A stretch of DNA of 64,000 bases from Marchantia polymorpha subsp. ruderalis (Eukaryota > Streptophyta > Marchantiopsida > Marchantiales > Marchantiaceae). The position numbers and the translations under genes were made by a program. The notes under the pieces were generated by a model. It saw nothing but the letters and a program-made list of their open reading frames with translations. It made no database searches and was not told where the DNA came from. The DNA is taken from positions 14,590,001-14,654,000 of the forward strand of contig AP031357.1 in the NCBI GenBank assembly GCA_037833965.1. Direction: 5' to 3'. Positions 13,137 through 25,019 of the stretch are shown here, one piece after another. Positions within the stretch are counted from its first letter, which is position 1. Every line of letters begins with the position of its first letter.

Positions 13137-13817
13137 ATCAGGGCAGCACAGAGTTGCTTGTAGAGTGTGTCAAGCGCAGTCTGATTTGTCGAGCAGAACT
13201 TTGTAGATTCTTCTTCTCCACACCGTGAAGAAGGTAAGGCTTTTTATCAATTTTCAAAACCTAGGTGAGCTGTTACACATCTGTGGACTTTTGAGTCTCA
13301 AACCGACCCCAAACCGTGCTATACTCGGGTCCAACCGTCCCGAAGGATGCTAACATCAGCAGCATGCATTAGCTATCAGGGCAGCACAGAGTTGATTGCA
13401 CAGTGTTTCAAGCGCAGGTGGATCTTCCGAGCAGAAAGTTGTAGGCTTGAAGATACGAATGAGTCCAACTGTCCCTGTTCGAATGAGCCCCTCCTTACTT
13501 CGACCCTCATAAACCCCACCCTTCTCCTTCTAGAACCTATGAGGAAGAAAGTAGGAAGATAATCAAAATCGTCGGAATCTGATGAACAATCGAAAACGTG
13601 TCTGGACGAATAGACACTGTTTCGAGAATAAACCTAGGTGAGCTTTTACACATCTGTGGACTTTTGAGATCTCAAACCGACCCCAAAACGTGCTATACTC
13701 GAGTCCAACCGTCCCTGTTCGAATGAGCCCCTCCTTACTTCGACGCCTATAAACCCCAGCCTTCTCCTTTTAGAACTTATGAGGAAGAAAGTTGGAAGAA
13801 ATCAAAATCGTCGGAAT
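13137..13817. repeat. Mosaic of partial tandem duplications upstream of the GDSL gene
   Basis: Three kinds of segment each occur twice. Segment C is at about 13137-13206 and 13375-13445 (offset 238). Segment B is at 13461-13578 and 13701-13817 (offset 240). Segment A is at 13258-13341 and 13631-13715 (offset 373). The copies are about 80-95% alike. The pattern suggests a unit of about 240 bp duplicated more than once with internal losses. It lies 0.5-1.2 kb upstream of the GDSL start codon and includes the TATA-like sequence described separately. Confidence 0.8.
13748..13753 (+). promoter_or_regulatory. Candidate TATA box for the GDSL gene
   Basis: TATAAA followed by CCCC and a pyrimidine-rich CCTTCTCC stretch resembles a plant core promoter. 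The upstream duplicate of the same segment has CATAAA at 13508-13513, so only the downstream copy has a full TATA box. The ATG lies about 550 bases downstream, which would need a long or spliced leader. A possible leader intron is 13953-14010 (CAG/GTATCT to TTTGCAG). Confidence 0.35.
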
Positions 13818-14074
13818 AGAAACGTGAAACAATAGAAACGTGTCCGGACGAGTAGACACCGTTACGACCTCGTTGACGAGAAAAATAAGACAAGTTCCGA
13901 GTGAAGTAGCTGAAAGTGCTCAACCACAGAACGTGTATATTTATCGAGACCAGGTATCTGTCATATATACAGCAGATTTCCTGCTTCGACTCATCATTAC
14001 TTCTTTGCAGATCCTGAGAACCTGAGTTATTATCCTGAAGCTACGGAAAAGTGAAGATACTGGCTCTAGCTGCC

Positions 14075-14114
14075 ATCAGTGTTGATTGTGAACGATCAGT
14101 GTTGATTGTGAACG
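14075..14114. repeat. 20-bp perfect tandem duplication
   Basis: The 20-mer 'atcagtgttgattgtgaacg' occurs twice back to back, at 14075-14094 and 14095-14114, in the leader region of the GDSL gene. The identity of the copies points to a recent duplication. Confidence 0.95.
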
Positions 14115-14305
14115 AGTAGAGAGCTTGAATTCATCGACTGCATAGCTGCCATAGCCCCGACTCTTGGTCTTGTGCTGGTTGATAGTTTGAAATAAGTTTT
14201 TCCGGAAGGAGGCTGTGGATTTACGGAGATTCAACATCTTTGTTTTTGAATGCTGAACTCAGAGATATAGATTAGTTTTACCTTGGCATTGTTCAGCCTA
14301 CAGAC

Positions 14306-16720
14306 ATGGCGCAGTTCAAGCTTCGCAGCCTGAAACTGCTGACGTTTACACTGACTATGATCCGAGTACTGGAAATTACAGTGGCGGCCGGAAATGACAT
14401 AAAACGCCCAGCTCTTGTATTTATCGGTGCTTCTCAGTCCGATGTTGGCGTCAACAACGTCTTAGATACTTATGCGAAGGCTAACCACCTGCCCTATGGT
14501 CGAGATTTTGTCTATGGTGATATTAAGGGGGCCACTGGACGTTTCAGCAACGGGAAGATTCTTCCGGATTTCGTCGGTATACGAAACACGACCTTCTCTG
14601 TATAAAGTTTTCGTCTCTACACGGCTGATTGTGAGTGGTGGACTAGACGGAGCTTACAGTGGGATGCATTACTCATTTCGATTCGATTCCTTTTGCTGTG
14701 AGTCGAATCTCAACTGACTTGTGGGCATCTTTGCAATTCTTAGCTCAAAACCTCGGGCTGCCTTTTCCCGTCGCATTCAACAGTCCTGAAGCTAAGGGAC
14801 CAGCTGCTTTATTCGGCATCAACACTGCCTCTGCAGGAGCGGGTTGGCTCAACGGCACCGATAGCAACCTGGTGAGCGGTCTCATGTCTAGCGAGTTTGC
14901 CGGGAGCTTTTTTCTAAAGCTATTCCATCCGTGGATGGTTTTGGAAATTGTGATCCTGAGACTTTCTTAGTATGTTTGTGACTGCGTTCCAGTTCATGAA
15001 TGCATTCTTGTCCGATATAGTAATCATTCATGACGATGAGTTCACTGCACTCAGGCTGGAATTGTGCATGTCCGAGTTCCGAAACTCGGACATGCACAAT
15101 TGCTCGGATGATCGGGGAGCTGAGATTCTAGAAGCAACCAGTCATTTCAAAAATGTAATTTCATCATCCATCGGCAATTGTATCTCGGGTTGGAGCAGGG
15201 TCAACTGATTCCCGGGACACAGCAAGTGCAATGGGTGAAGGAGTGGCAGCAAGGTCTGGTCAGTCGTGTAGGCTCGCAAAAGGCCTCACACATCATCGAA
15301 AACGCTCTGTACCTCATCAACATCGGTGACAACGACCTCTACTATTACCTTGCGAACGCGGAACTCCGAAAGAACTACACCGAGGAGCAGTACTTTCAGC
15401 TTATGATCGACGTAGCTATCGCAAACATTAAGGTAAGCGACCGGAAGTGACCGTATCGATGTATTAACGATGTAATGATGGAGCACGATATGTTGCTATT
15501 ATGCTCAAGGCTTTCTTCATTTTTCTTTGGGTAAGGAACGGTGGTGATGGTGGTTTGTGATTTCAGGACCTTTACAACTCTGGAGCTCGGAAAATGGCCT
15601 TCACCAGTGTGACCGCTCGAGGCTGCTCACCCCTTCAAATTACACAGTTTCAACCCCTCAACAGATCTCAGTGCGTTCCGTCCGTCCAGACCTTGGTCTC
15701 CACGTACAGCGCAGAAGTCAAGGCTGCCATCCAAACATTGGGTCAGAGTCTCGAAGGAAGCAAATTTTACATCGCCGATGTTTTCAACATCACCGTCGAC
15801 TTGTTCTTGCATCCGAGTAAATATGGTACGTGACGTATTTCTGTGCACTTCCCTGACTGGCACCTTCACACAGCTGACTGCAATTCGACACTCCAGTTTG
15901 ACTCAGAGGCTCCGAGGCCACGTTTGTCACCAACACAATTCCTTGTTCGCCGAAACCGAGGGTAGTTTTCTGGGTTCTCACTTCCCCGTGTGACGGTTGT
16001 AGTGCGTCAGTAGAACACAAAATATGTCACTGAGGACTTTCCAAGTAGGACCTGATTTGGCATGACAACGCCGAGAGCCGTGGAGTAACCAGAACTAGTG
16101 TTGAGATTCAAGTATGAGGGCCACGATCTTTCCATTGTGTACCACCTAAAACACAGGCTTATTGAGTCTGCGAGGAGGACGCAGCTTCGTTGTCTGTCTA
16201 TCCAGGACAGCAAAAATCTCTGATTCGGCGGCCTTGACTCATGGAAAGAGGTTCTTGTGTTACTTGTTAAGGGACTGTCTTACTTATAGAGTGCAATGAG
16301 AAGAATATATTTTTCCATCTCCTCAATTTAATTTGATCTCGGCTAGATGCGTAGGTCAGCATCCAAAGGTTAGTCAAACCACAACTAATCCCACCATAGA
16401 CTTCATTTATAAGTTTCAAAAAATAATAATCAATTAATGAGGCATCGAATCACAATCCTACAAAGATCGCCTGAGGGAAAGACCGGATCCAATGATTCAT
16501 GTGTCTGTTCGTTTGGGCAGGTTTGGAACATCAGGAGAGCAGCATAGGTTGTTGCGGAACAGGGCTCACCGAGTTCGGTCCCCTGTGCAACATTACAATT
16601 CATTCTTGTTCAGATGCCAACGAGTACCTGTTTTTTGACGCCCAACATTATACGGAGAGAGCTTGGAGTATCATTGTGGATAGCTTCTTCGACGAGATGA
16701 AGGCCTTCCTTCAACTTTAG
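14306..16720 (+). CDS. GDSL esterase/lipase, five exons, 363 aa
   Basis: Exons 14306-14576, 14744-14871, 15199-15432, 15567-15825 and 16521-16720 join in phase with GT-AG introns into 363 codons plus stop, the usual length and exon number for plant GDSL lipases. GDSL proteins are mostly secreted serine hydrolases acting on esters of fatty acids or cell-wall polymers; the substrate here is unknown. The N-terminus (residues 1-28) is hydrophobic after a basic start, like a signal peptide. Block I reads IGASQSDVGVNN: the nucleophile Ser43 is kept but the GDSL core is GASQ. Other expected parts are GRFSNG (79-83 region), LPDFVAQNLGLPFP across the first splice, GINTASAGAG in block II, GDND at 176-179, CCGTG at 308-312, and D337-x-x-H340 in block V. 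The Ser-Asp-His triad and oxyanion Asn are therefore present. No stops or frameshifts occur in the spliced frame. Confidence 0.88.
15060..15101. repeat. Perfect 19-bp inverted repeat in GDSL intron 2
   Basis: Arms 15060-15078 and 15083-15101 are exact reverse complements with a 4-base loop. The structure lies inside the 327-bp intron between exons 2 and 3. An RNA hairpin of this strength so near a splice acceptor could influence splicing, but nothing in the sequence proves a role. Confidence 0.95.
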
Positions 16721-17469
16721 ATCTCCATGGGTATAGGGTGCAATCTCTTGTGTGACTACCAAAAAGGCTCCAGGACAACGAGCTGACATATATGAAAGCT
16801 ACGCCTGTTTAGCTCGCTTTGATTAGGATATCCTCTTCTCGCGTATGAAAGCACATTGAGGGGACTGAAAGTCCAACTTCTTCGTCTTGGAGTGTATCGA
16901 GAAAATGCAATCGAGAGAGGAGATAGTTCACGTGTAGTTACAGCTTGCCATCGATCCATCTTCCGTATCATTTATAATCCAACCTGCAGTTGAACTGGCC
17001 TGCCCATGCTTCAAGATTCGGTAGCAAGTTTACTTCAAAAATTGGCTTTTTGCACCAGATAATGGTTTATTAGTTCCAGTTTTGGGTTCCTACGATTACA
17101 TTTTTACCTGTAGAAGGAATTTAGTACAAGTTGTAGAATCAACATCTATATATAAACTCCTAATCATTTATAAATATGTACTATAAATTTGCTGCTAAGT
17201 ATGAAAATTTCATCACAAGTCAAGATAATATATCTTACATACATGTGAAATTTGTTATAAACTCTTTTCTGATCATAAATTATTTTTTTTCCAAAATATT
17301 AAACATACAAATTAATTAGAACCAAAGGTACAAATATTGTAAAGTCAAGATAAAATAGTTTATCAATCTTATATAGTATTTCGGATTATAAGAATTACTT
17401 GGAATAAATTGTAATCTGTACAATTAATGAAGAAATAAATGAATAAATCTGCATAGTTATGATAATAAG
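16721..17469. other. 3' flank of the GDSL gene, then AT-rich spacer
   Basis: The first 300 bases probably include the GDSL 3' UTR. From about 17100 the composition turns AT-rich. No open frame or repeat of interest was seen. Confidence 0.5.
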
Positions 17470-18140
17470 AAGATGCTTCTGCAAGTACTGCAAGTTCTTA
17501 CTCCCTGGAAGTAGACAATAGGGCGATCGTTTTTTACGATATATACCGAACCTATCTACTACCATTGAGAACTTCTTGTGGTTCAAACTAGAGATTGTTC
17601 GTAATAGCAAGGGATGCTTCAATTGCAGGTGTTGTGCAAAAAGTACTCAGCCCTTGTACTTTTGAGGATCTCCAAAGGTATCCAATTAAATTTGAGACGT
17701 TACATCACAACAAGAATGGTAATAATCCACTAGTGACCCCTTCTAAAATCCTTCTAAGCTTGCAGTTTCATATTGCGATAGCCTACATAATGAAGGAGGG
17801 AAACAGCAAAGGGTAATAGCCGATTTTGGTATCTGGGCCGATTGAAACGGAAATGATCAAAAGGTGGGATCGATGGACTAAGTATTTGATATTGCTAACA
17901 TTATTAGGCAGTACAGCCTGACTTATGTTCGGCAAGGTAGCTTGGATCTTGCACTAGAGTACTACGTACAAGCGGCCGTCATTGATGGTGGTGCAATTTA
18001 CACAAGTCTGCAAACGCAACGGTAGAGACAACTTCTGATGAAGACATTACAAATAGAACTACAAAGTTTAACTCCCCACTAGTGAAATACCTTGGTGCTA
18101 GGGTTGGAACTCACTAACTAGGGGAGGAGTTACTCATCAC
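17470..18140 (+). pseudogene. NUP93/Nic96-type nucleoporin pseudogene fragment
   Basis: Conceptual translation in shifting frames gives several blocks in the order seen in plant NUP93. The first is TTIENFLWFKLEIVR (about 17550-17605). Next are TFEDLQRYPIKFE, then NKNGNNPL and ILLSLQFHIAIAY (17660-17800), which correspond to the family's LEDLQ-YLNKFEPSYYTKNG-DPLVYPY region. Then come IIRQYSLTYVRQGSLDLALE and YYVQAAVIDGGAIYTSLQTQ (17905-18025), and finally a remnant of the LLGARG-GEEGELGRF block near 18090-18130. NUP93 is a scaffold protein of the nuclear pore inner ring. Stops (for example TGA at 17848, TAA at 17881, TAG at 18022) and frame shifts show it is dead. No intron-like gap interrupts about 600 bp, so it could be a processed copy or one large exon. 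It covers only the central part of the protein. Confidence 0.72.
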
Positions 18141-21100
18141 AACAAGCAAGTACATTCCACATTCTATAAATGTGTTGTTTGGTTGCAAGATACCTTCATT
18201 TTCTATGCTATAATATTTTGATGAGTAATATTGACACGATTATTGTATTTGAATACATGCACAAAAATTTTGTTGAAAAACTCAATAATATTATATGTAG
18301 TAAAATATTTTATTGAAAATCAGTAAGAGTGCAATGTTGAGATAGACTTTTAGCTAAACTTATGTCACATTTTCCTTTCCACAATTGTGATCATGAAAAT
18401 AATTTTAAGTCCATAATTACACTTGGAATTGTCATTATTGGATAGTATCATGTCATTATTGTCAATAGTGACCAACAATTATTATTGGCAGATTTATTAA
18501 TTACAATCTAATGGTTCTTGAATTTCATGTTACTAATTGAAGGATGTCATTCATACTAAGTGACACCATTGGTTAAACTTTGTACTCTTTCGAGACAAAG
18601 TAGTAGCATTTTTCTTGAGACTACTAGAGTTTTCCAAGATGGCATATTGAAGACGTGAATGACATATTCACAAGCGAAGCAACACTTTTACTTTGATGAT
18701 GTCCGTGAGTGCCAAGAATCGGATTTTTAAGATAAGATCTTGTAGTTGGAGTTTACATAATGCTAAAGGGATTATTTATCAGCATTATTTTAATTAGATC
18801 ATATCATGTGTGATTAAGTATAGTTTGAAGTCAACCAAAAAAATGCTAGTCTCAATCTTAAAATAAATGAACAACTTGATGTTCAAAAAGCATGAAGATG
18901 AAAGTTGGTGATATTATTTTAGTTAATCTGGTTCAAATATTTGATTATGAGAAGTACGATTTTTTCAATTACAAACAAAGATGTAAAAAATGTGTCTTAT
19001 TCAACTCACCAAAAGATATTTGTGCTGTATTGAATATGGATAATGTTTATTTGTATCACACTTGGTATTTAAAATAATAAAATCTACTTTTCAATTTCAT
19101 ATGATCAGTTACTATAAGATAAGATTAATCTTTTTTTATTTAATATGATTATATTTCTTAAGATTGAAATGTTTGATGTAATTATTCTTATATTGATTCA
19201 AATCAAATTTGTACATTCTATGAGAAAATTTTTATATCTTTTGATATGTTAGATTCAAAAACGTTTAAATGAAGTTCTTAAAAAATGAAATAGACCATGA
19301 TTATGTTAAGTGTACAATAAGCATAACAATATGTTTATACTAAGATACATTAACATCTATGAAGAATATTTTACTAAATCTCAAATTGAATGATGTAAAC
19401 TAATCATGTATGTCACTTCTATGTTAAGTAACATGGAGATTAGATATTTGACATTACTTTGCAATATAAACTTCTTAGTTAAAATTCATTTAGAGTTTTT
19501 TGAAAATATTATTATAGACAAGCGTTATAGGATACATTTTTTTGTTAGAAACAAACATTCTAATGCAAACAAACATTTATTTAAGTATGTACATAATAAC
19601 GTTTAAGTTATATTTTTGAAAATTTGAAAACGTATTATGTATTATTTATTAATAAAATCTCAAGATTTATATGGATTTAAAAAATATAAATATATAAGAT
19701 TTTTCAAAAATTTTCTAAAAGTTATAAAGCCTAAATTGAAACTCAGATTAGACATATGCATAGCTCGGCTAACTTGGCAATTGCTAAATCTATCATAAAT
19801 CAATCGATTATTGCGTCAATCGATATTTATTTATGATAGATATGACCACAATTTTAAACTACTTGAATCTCCTTGAATTGCTTACAATGCATGATGACTT
19901 CAAGTGATAGATCTCATTTTTCACCCAGCTAACCGCGAAAAGATCACCCTACACACGCATAGTATATACACTAGCAAAGCCTCCAACAAATGCACACTGT
20001 TTGAAAATTTGAGGTTCAAAAGTACTCCATGAAGCATGGGTACAAGCACCATCAAAACCATATTTGAAGAGTCATGCATAAATAATAACAAATGAAACAT
20101 ATTTTTAGCAAATTTAGAATTTATTGCAAAATAAAGTAAAATATTTTCTTATTTCATCATGATTTATACTCCAATAAAAATTTTATTTTTAAAAATCTAA
20201 ACCAAAAAAAAAACTGAAAAAGTTGTGTAATATGTTAAGCCAGTTTGATTTACCAAGTAAATTTTGAGCAATACTCTTAATACGACAATACATATGATAC
20301 TTTAATAATTTTGTTCAATGCATTAGTCTTTTGACATCTTTTGAGTGAGATGCAAATTGATGATTGTTTAAGATCGTTCAAAAACCTTTGGTTTCATAGA
20401 TAATTTTTCATACCTTAGAAATACATTACTAACTTGGATACTACATCCTAGAAGTAATTTTATTTCAATATGCTTGTTAAGTAAAGTATTACAAACTATA
20501 AGATGTAGTAGTTTGTAAAATTATTGTTAGAAAATATATCTCCGTAAATGAATCTTGATCACTTAAAGAGAGTGAGATTTTTTAAGCTTCAAGCAATGAC
20601 AAGACAAAATTTGTCGAGAGAAAAAGTAATCATCATGAATTTAACATGTAACACAAAGAATAAATTTTGGTATGAAAGCAATCAATGGAGGAACAAATTA
20701 TTGTTGATGATTCTAACATATTTGCACCAGAAATTAGAAATAAATAAAAATTAAATTAATTTGTCATTTATACAATTATTTCAAAATTTTGTAGATAAAT
20801 TTAAATAAAATATTATTATTATTTAAAAAATTTAGATGTGATTATTGATGAAAAAAAATATTATAAATAATAAAATTTCAAAAATATTAAATTTTGATTG
20901 ATAACAAATGGATTTATAAATTGAAGAACCATCTACGACCTGACAAAAAAGATCTGAATTTATGACTCAACCTTCGAGCGAAGATTTTGCGCGAGGGATA
21001 TCACATATGCGAAATCACCCTCCGAGTGCAGGCCCGCGGAAACACTTGCTTCGTTCTTGCCTCGCCTCCCGACACCAATCTCCACGTGCAGCTTAATTGG

Positions 21101-21859
21101 TGCCGAGTTCGACGGGTTCGAGTTTGACGGTCAAAACCCACACCTCCAGATCCATCGCCATATTACTCCTCGCTCGCTTTTTGTTCGAAGTCAAGTTAAA
21201 GACTAGTTTGTTGACTGGTTTGTTGCCATTTATGTTTTCGGCCGATCAATCAATTCACAGCTCTAACATTTTGATACATGCAGTCGGAGTTTATGCAAAG
21301 CCAATTATGCTTATAGAAGATAATATTGCTACATGGATTGTGTGCTAGCGTTATGAGGATAACCTGAGTAGATTTTGGCTATCTGCATTCAACGACTGTA
21401 GAGTGTAACGGAGTATGTACTTATAAGACTGGAAGTATAAATTATGTAAAATTTGGCAACTTTTACTCGAAGATTCGAGAATACATCACATTATGTGGTC
21501 ATAGCTTTATAACTAGCTACATGCCACCGAAATAGTGTAGCATGTGACATTCTTGGGAAGGATGTTTAAAGATTTCCGCCATATGCATTCGGTACTTGGA
21601 GAATAGAAAGTAGAAACTTAGAGAATCAAGAATAGTTTTTACAAAGTACATGGGTTGACACCTAAAAAATGGAAAGTGATTGGTGTACGACAACGGTTGT
21701 AACACACACCTGAACATTTATGAACTTATCGGAGTCTTGACCTCAGTGAGTAGAGGCTTAGTGGATTATGTTGGAACACCCACTAAGAATACAAAATAAG
21801 GTGTCCCTGGAGACGACCTGTTAAATTTACAGGAAAGTTTAATTTCTAAATCCCGGGGG
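18141..21859. other. AT-rich gene-free block with a GC-richer tail
   Basis: Between 18200 and about 20930 the sequence is strongly AT-rich, with only short frames. An imperfect inverted repeat (arms about 19790-19808 and 19821-19839) includes the shared 'ctatcataaat' at its outer ends. From about 20930 the composition shifts to higher GC and includes an 83-codon plus-strand frame at 21097-21348 that resembles nothing I know. Confidence 0.5.
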
Positions 21860-22670
21860 GGTCAGTGAGTGACCGGATACCAGCTGTAATTCTACTGGAA
21901 TGCTTAAATCTGATTCCCAGGAGATCAGTGAAAGATTGAGCAGCCGTGTCCATTCTTAAGGACGCGGAAGAGAGAGGCCGCATGAGACCTTGAGGGGTAA
22001 TTGTGGAAGGCAAGGCTGGAAACGCATACATTCGACTTGCACTCGTGGCCACTGCAAAGGGCTATAAGACCGTCATCGTCGTTCCTAAACGTAAAGTCAG
22101 GAGAAGGACATGCTGCGAATTGCGTACGTAAGTATCATCAAGATTCCAGCTGTATCTTACAAATATCCCAACTATTAATTCAAGTAATCTGAAAGGTCAG
22201 CCGAATCTATCGTCAAGACGCATTCTGAAGGTGCAATCTGGGAAATCATTTCGACAACACAGAGAATCAAAAGGAGTATAAATATGAAGCCGACAGGTAA
22301 TAAACTGGATGGCTTTGTTTGTGTTATTGAAACCGGGTTGCGCTCTTTCTGGTGCTGACAGTACATAAAAAAGATGAATCCTGCTGTAAGAATCGGCATG
22401 GCAGATCCTCATAACGATTATGTATAGCTACTACACCACATACGTGCTTCAGTCTTCAAGTAATTTGATGTCAGAAGGTTTAAGCCAGGGTCGAGTGACT
22501 ACAGATATGGAAGGCTGAGTCGATTCTTGATGTCAGTTTTGTGAAAAGGAAGCTCTTCATTGGATCTACGATCTTCTGAAGGATGAAGGACTCTGTATAG
22601 AGTGCTCAGCTGGTGTCAACATTGGAGGAGCTGTGAAATTACTCAGAGAGCTAGGACCAGAAGGCTTTTC
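21860..22670 (+). pseudogene. Cysteine synthase-like (PLP fold type II) pseudogene
   Basis: Plus-strand blocks match O-acetylserine (thiol) lyase / cystathionine beta-synthase family enzymes in order. SVKD, with the PLP-binding lysine, is preceded by LNLIPRR where the family has LNPGG. Then come ILKDAEERGRM, GVIVEGKAGNAYIRLALVAT and AKGYKTVIVVPK (21880-22090). After a likely intron (from GTAAGT near 22129) come NKLDGFVCVIETG, NPAVRIGMADPHNDYV (22290-22425), EGLSQGRVTTDMEG (22475-22515) and KEALHWIYDLLKDEGLCIE with CSAGVNIGGAVKLLRELGP (22545-22655). Several stops and at least one frame change break it, and the SSGIN/TAGNTGIG-type substrate loops are altered. The likely retained intron suggests a duplicated rather than retroposed copy. 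The 5' and 3' ends are missing or unrecognisable. Confidence 0.75.
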
Positions 22671-24234
22671 TGACTTGGCTGTGAACTTGACCCGCAGCGC
22701 AAGACCACAGCAGCTTCATCTCGATGATCATATAGCCATAATCATAAGGCTCTCCGTAGGGCGATGGTGCTTTGCTTGAAGACGATCGACCTGAGACTCG
22801 CGAATAGCGGAGTCTTACGCTTCGACGCTTTGATCTTCTTAAGATATCGGGTCTTAATTTGTGAGTGAAGTGAATTATCGGCAAGCATGAATCACAAAAC
22901 TATAGTCACACCTACGACTTCGTCTGTTATGTGAAACTACTCTCGTGGCCCATGACCTTTACGGCGATGAGCTACTAAATTTCAAGTGCATGAGGGACTC
23001 AGAATGGCAGAATCGTCTCACGAGAGGTAATCACAGAGCAACTCTACTGGCTTCACGTGATAAGCAGATTTTGACAAGTGTCCCATAATCAGAGATGAAG
23101 GTGATGTCTCTACTTTTAGTCGTGCGACACTCGCAGCAGCGGGTTTTGAAAAACAAAAGCAGAGAAAGAAAGAAGTAAGCGTGACAGTGGCGTGAAAATC
23201 AGTCGAGGGATGGTTATGAGGACGCTGAGACGTTCGGAGAGAAAAGGGGACGAACCAGAGGGGAATGAGACGCAGAAAACGAGAGAAGACATCCATTGGA
23301 AGCAGAATTAGCTAGTGTGTTACTAATTATTGTTTTAATTCTTTTGATAGAAGAGCATTGTAGTGTGGGATTGATGGAACATTGTTGACGGTCACTAGAA
23401 CATATGTCGTCTACGTTTTATGGTCCACACATATCTTGAACCTAAGATTAAGTTTAGGCAAGGTCTTGCATATCACAAGACCTTGTGACGCGATGAGAGA
23501 ATACCTAGTTTTTATGAGGTCTAATGTACATAAGTGTAAACTGATTGAATTGCGATATAGTGATAGAATATACAGTTATTTTATTGAGTTTGTTTACATA
23601 AAGATTTGCATATCCGCTGTTTACGGAGTGAAGTTCTTGTCAATAAGATAGTATTTTATTTCCGGCTAGAAATTCTTGAAACTAAACAATCCAACAGCAT
23701 TTTCGGTGCAAATTAAAAACATTTCTCCATTTTCCAATCCAGATAAGTAAATACAATATGACATATGAGAATTATTGGAATCTTGATCTAGTATACTAAT
23801 TTTCCAATAAAATCAATCAATCATAATATCTTCAGTTTTAATAGATCAAAAAAAATGAAAAAATAAGTGAACGAGTAAATTTAATAAGAATATAATTTTA
23901 TGCTATTAAATTTAAATACATGAATTAAATACAAATCATAAAAAATAGATAAAAAAAGATCACACTATGGGACCCTACTCTCCAATTGATTTTGTTCTCT
24001 ACAGAGTTTTATAGGGTATTCTTATAAAAATTCTATATCTACATTGTATATTTCGCTTTTATTACAAAATAACTCATAATTTTGAATCCATATTCCACAA
24101 AGCTGAAATCTATTAACTTAAAAACTCTAATATGATTTCTGAATACATTAATGCATTCAAGTTGCATAAAATTATATGTCATTCTTTATATTTATATTAA
24201 AAAAATTCATTGCTAGTTTAAACTACAAAACAGC
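22671..24234. other. Unassigned spacer, AT-rich after 23640
   Basis: The first kilobase has mixed composition and short frames without similarity I can name. A small inverted repeat (9-bp arms, 23460-23468 and 23476-23484, loop 7) is present. From about 23640 the sequence is AT-rich. Confidence 0.4.
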
Positions 24235-24404
24235 AAAAATATCAATCTCAAATACGTATTATAAATAGCTGAAAAAACTAAATGTTTTAATTGATTTAAC
24301 TCTAGCATTGAATTTTTTTGTTAAACTAAATCTTTTAATTGATTTGCCTTAAAACATTTAGTTTTTTCAGGTATTTATAATACGTATTTCAGATTCATAT
24401 TTTT
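24235..24404. repeat. Fold-back element, 56-bp inverted arms
   Basis: The left arm 24235-24290 and right arm 24349-24404 are reverse complements with three mismatches and a 58-base centre. The arm carries 'aaatacgtattataaata' and 'gaaaaaactaaatgttttaa'. Long AT-rich arms around a short centre suit a fold-back or MITE-type element. Flanking target duplications were not clear. Confidence 0.85.
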
Positions 24405-25019
24405 AATGTGTCTAGATATATCCAGAAAGTAATATAAAAATAAAAATTCAAAATTGAAACTTGTTTTGTGAAATATATTGCATTTTTCTCAAAGTCATTG
24501 GTTTTGACTCTATAATCTTGTTTTGTAGCATTTACGAGTGGATCACGAATAAAAAAAAACCTAGCAAAAAGAGATATCTTCATCTCTCAAGAATTAAAAA
24601 AATTAAGCAAACCTGTAACATGAGCATAATCCTCACAATGTTGCAATGATAACATATTGCATCTAAGAATAATTAACATGTGATATAGAATAAAAATATG
24701 TTTATCATGAGATCTAAAAACATAGTATTTCTGTTGAATTTTATGGATAGTTATCCACATGATGTAAATATGCTATGGAAATAAAAAATTAATGAAATTG
24801 ATGCATAAATGATTAATGGTAATAACTCAAGCCAAGGGGATCCAAAGTGTCAAAAGGCTAAAAAACACAATACAAGCTGAAAACCACAAACAATTGAAAA
24901 GATTATAATGATTCAATCCCTAGCTAGTGTCTTGAGCACTAGAATGGTAACTAATTATGTACGTAGTATATTAACCTAAATCAAAAGAAGCTAATTGTAA
25001 TAAATTCTTTGCATCTATA
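24405..25019. other. AT-rich spacer
   Basis: I see no gene or repeat of note between the fold-back element and the LINE fragment. Confidence 0.5.

Noticed and set aside
21846-22052. 68-codon minus-strand frame
   Set aside because: It is the antisense shadow of the cysteine-synthase pseudogene, whose plus-strand reading matches a known family.
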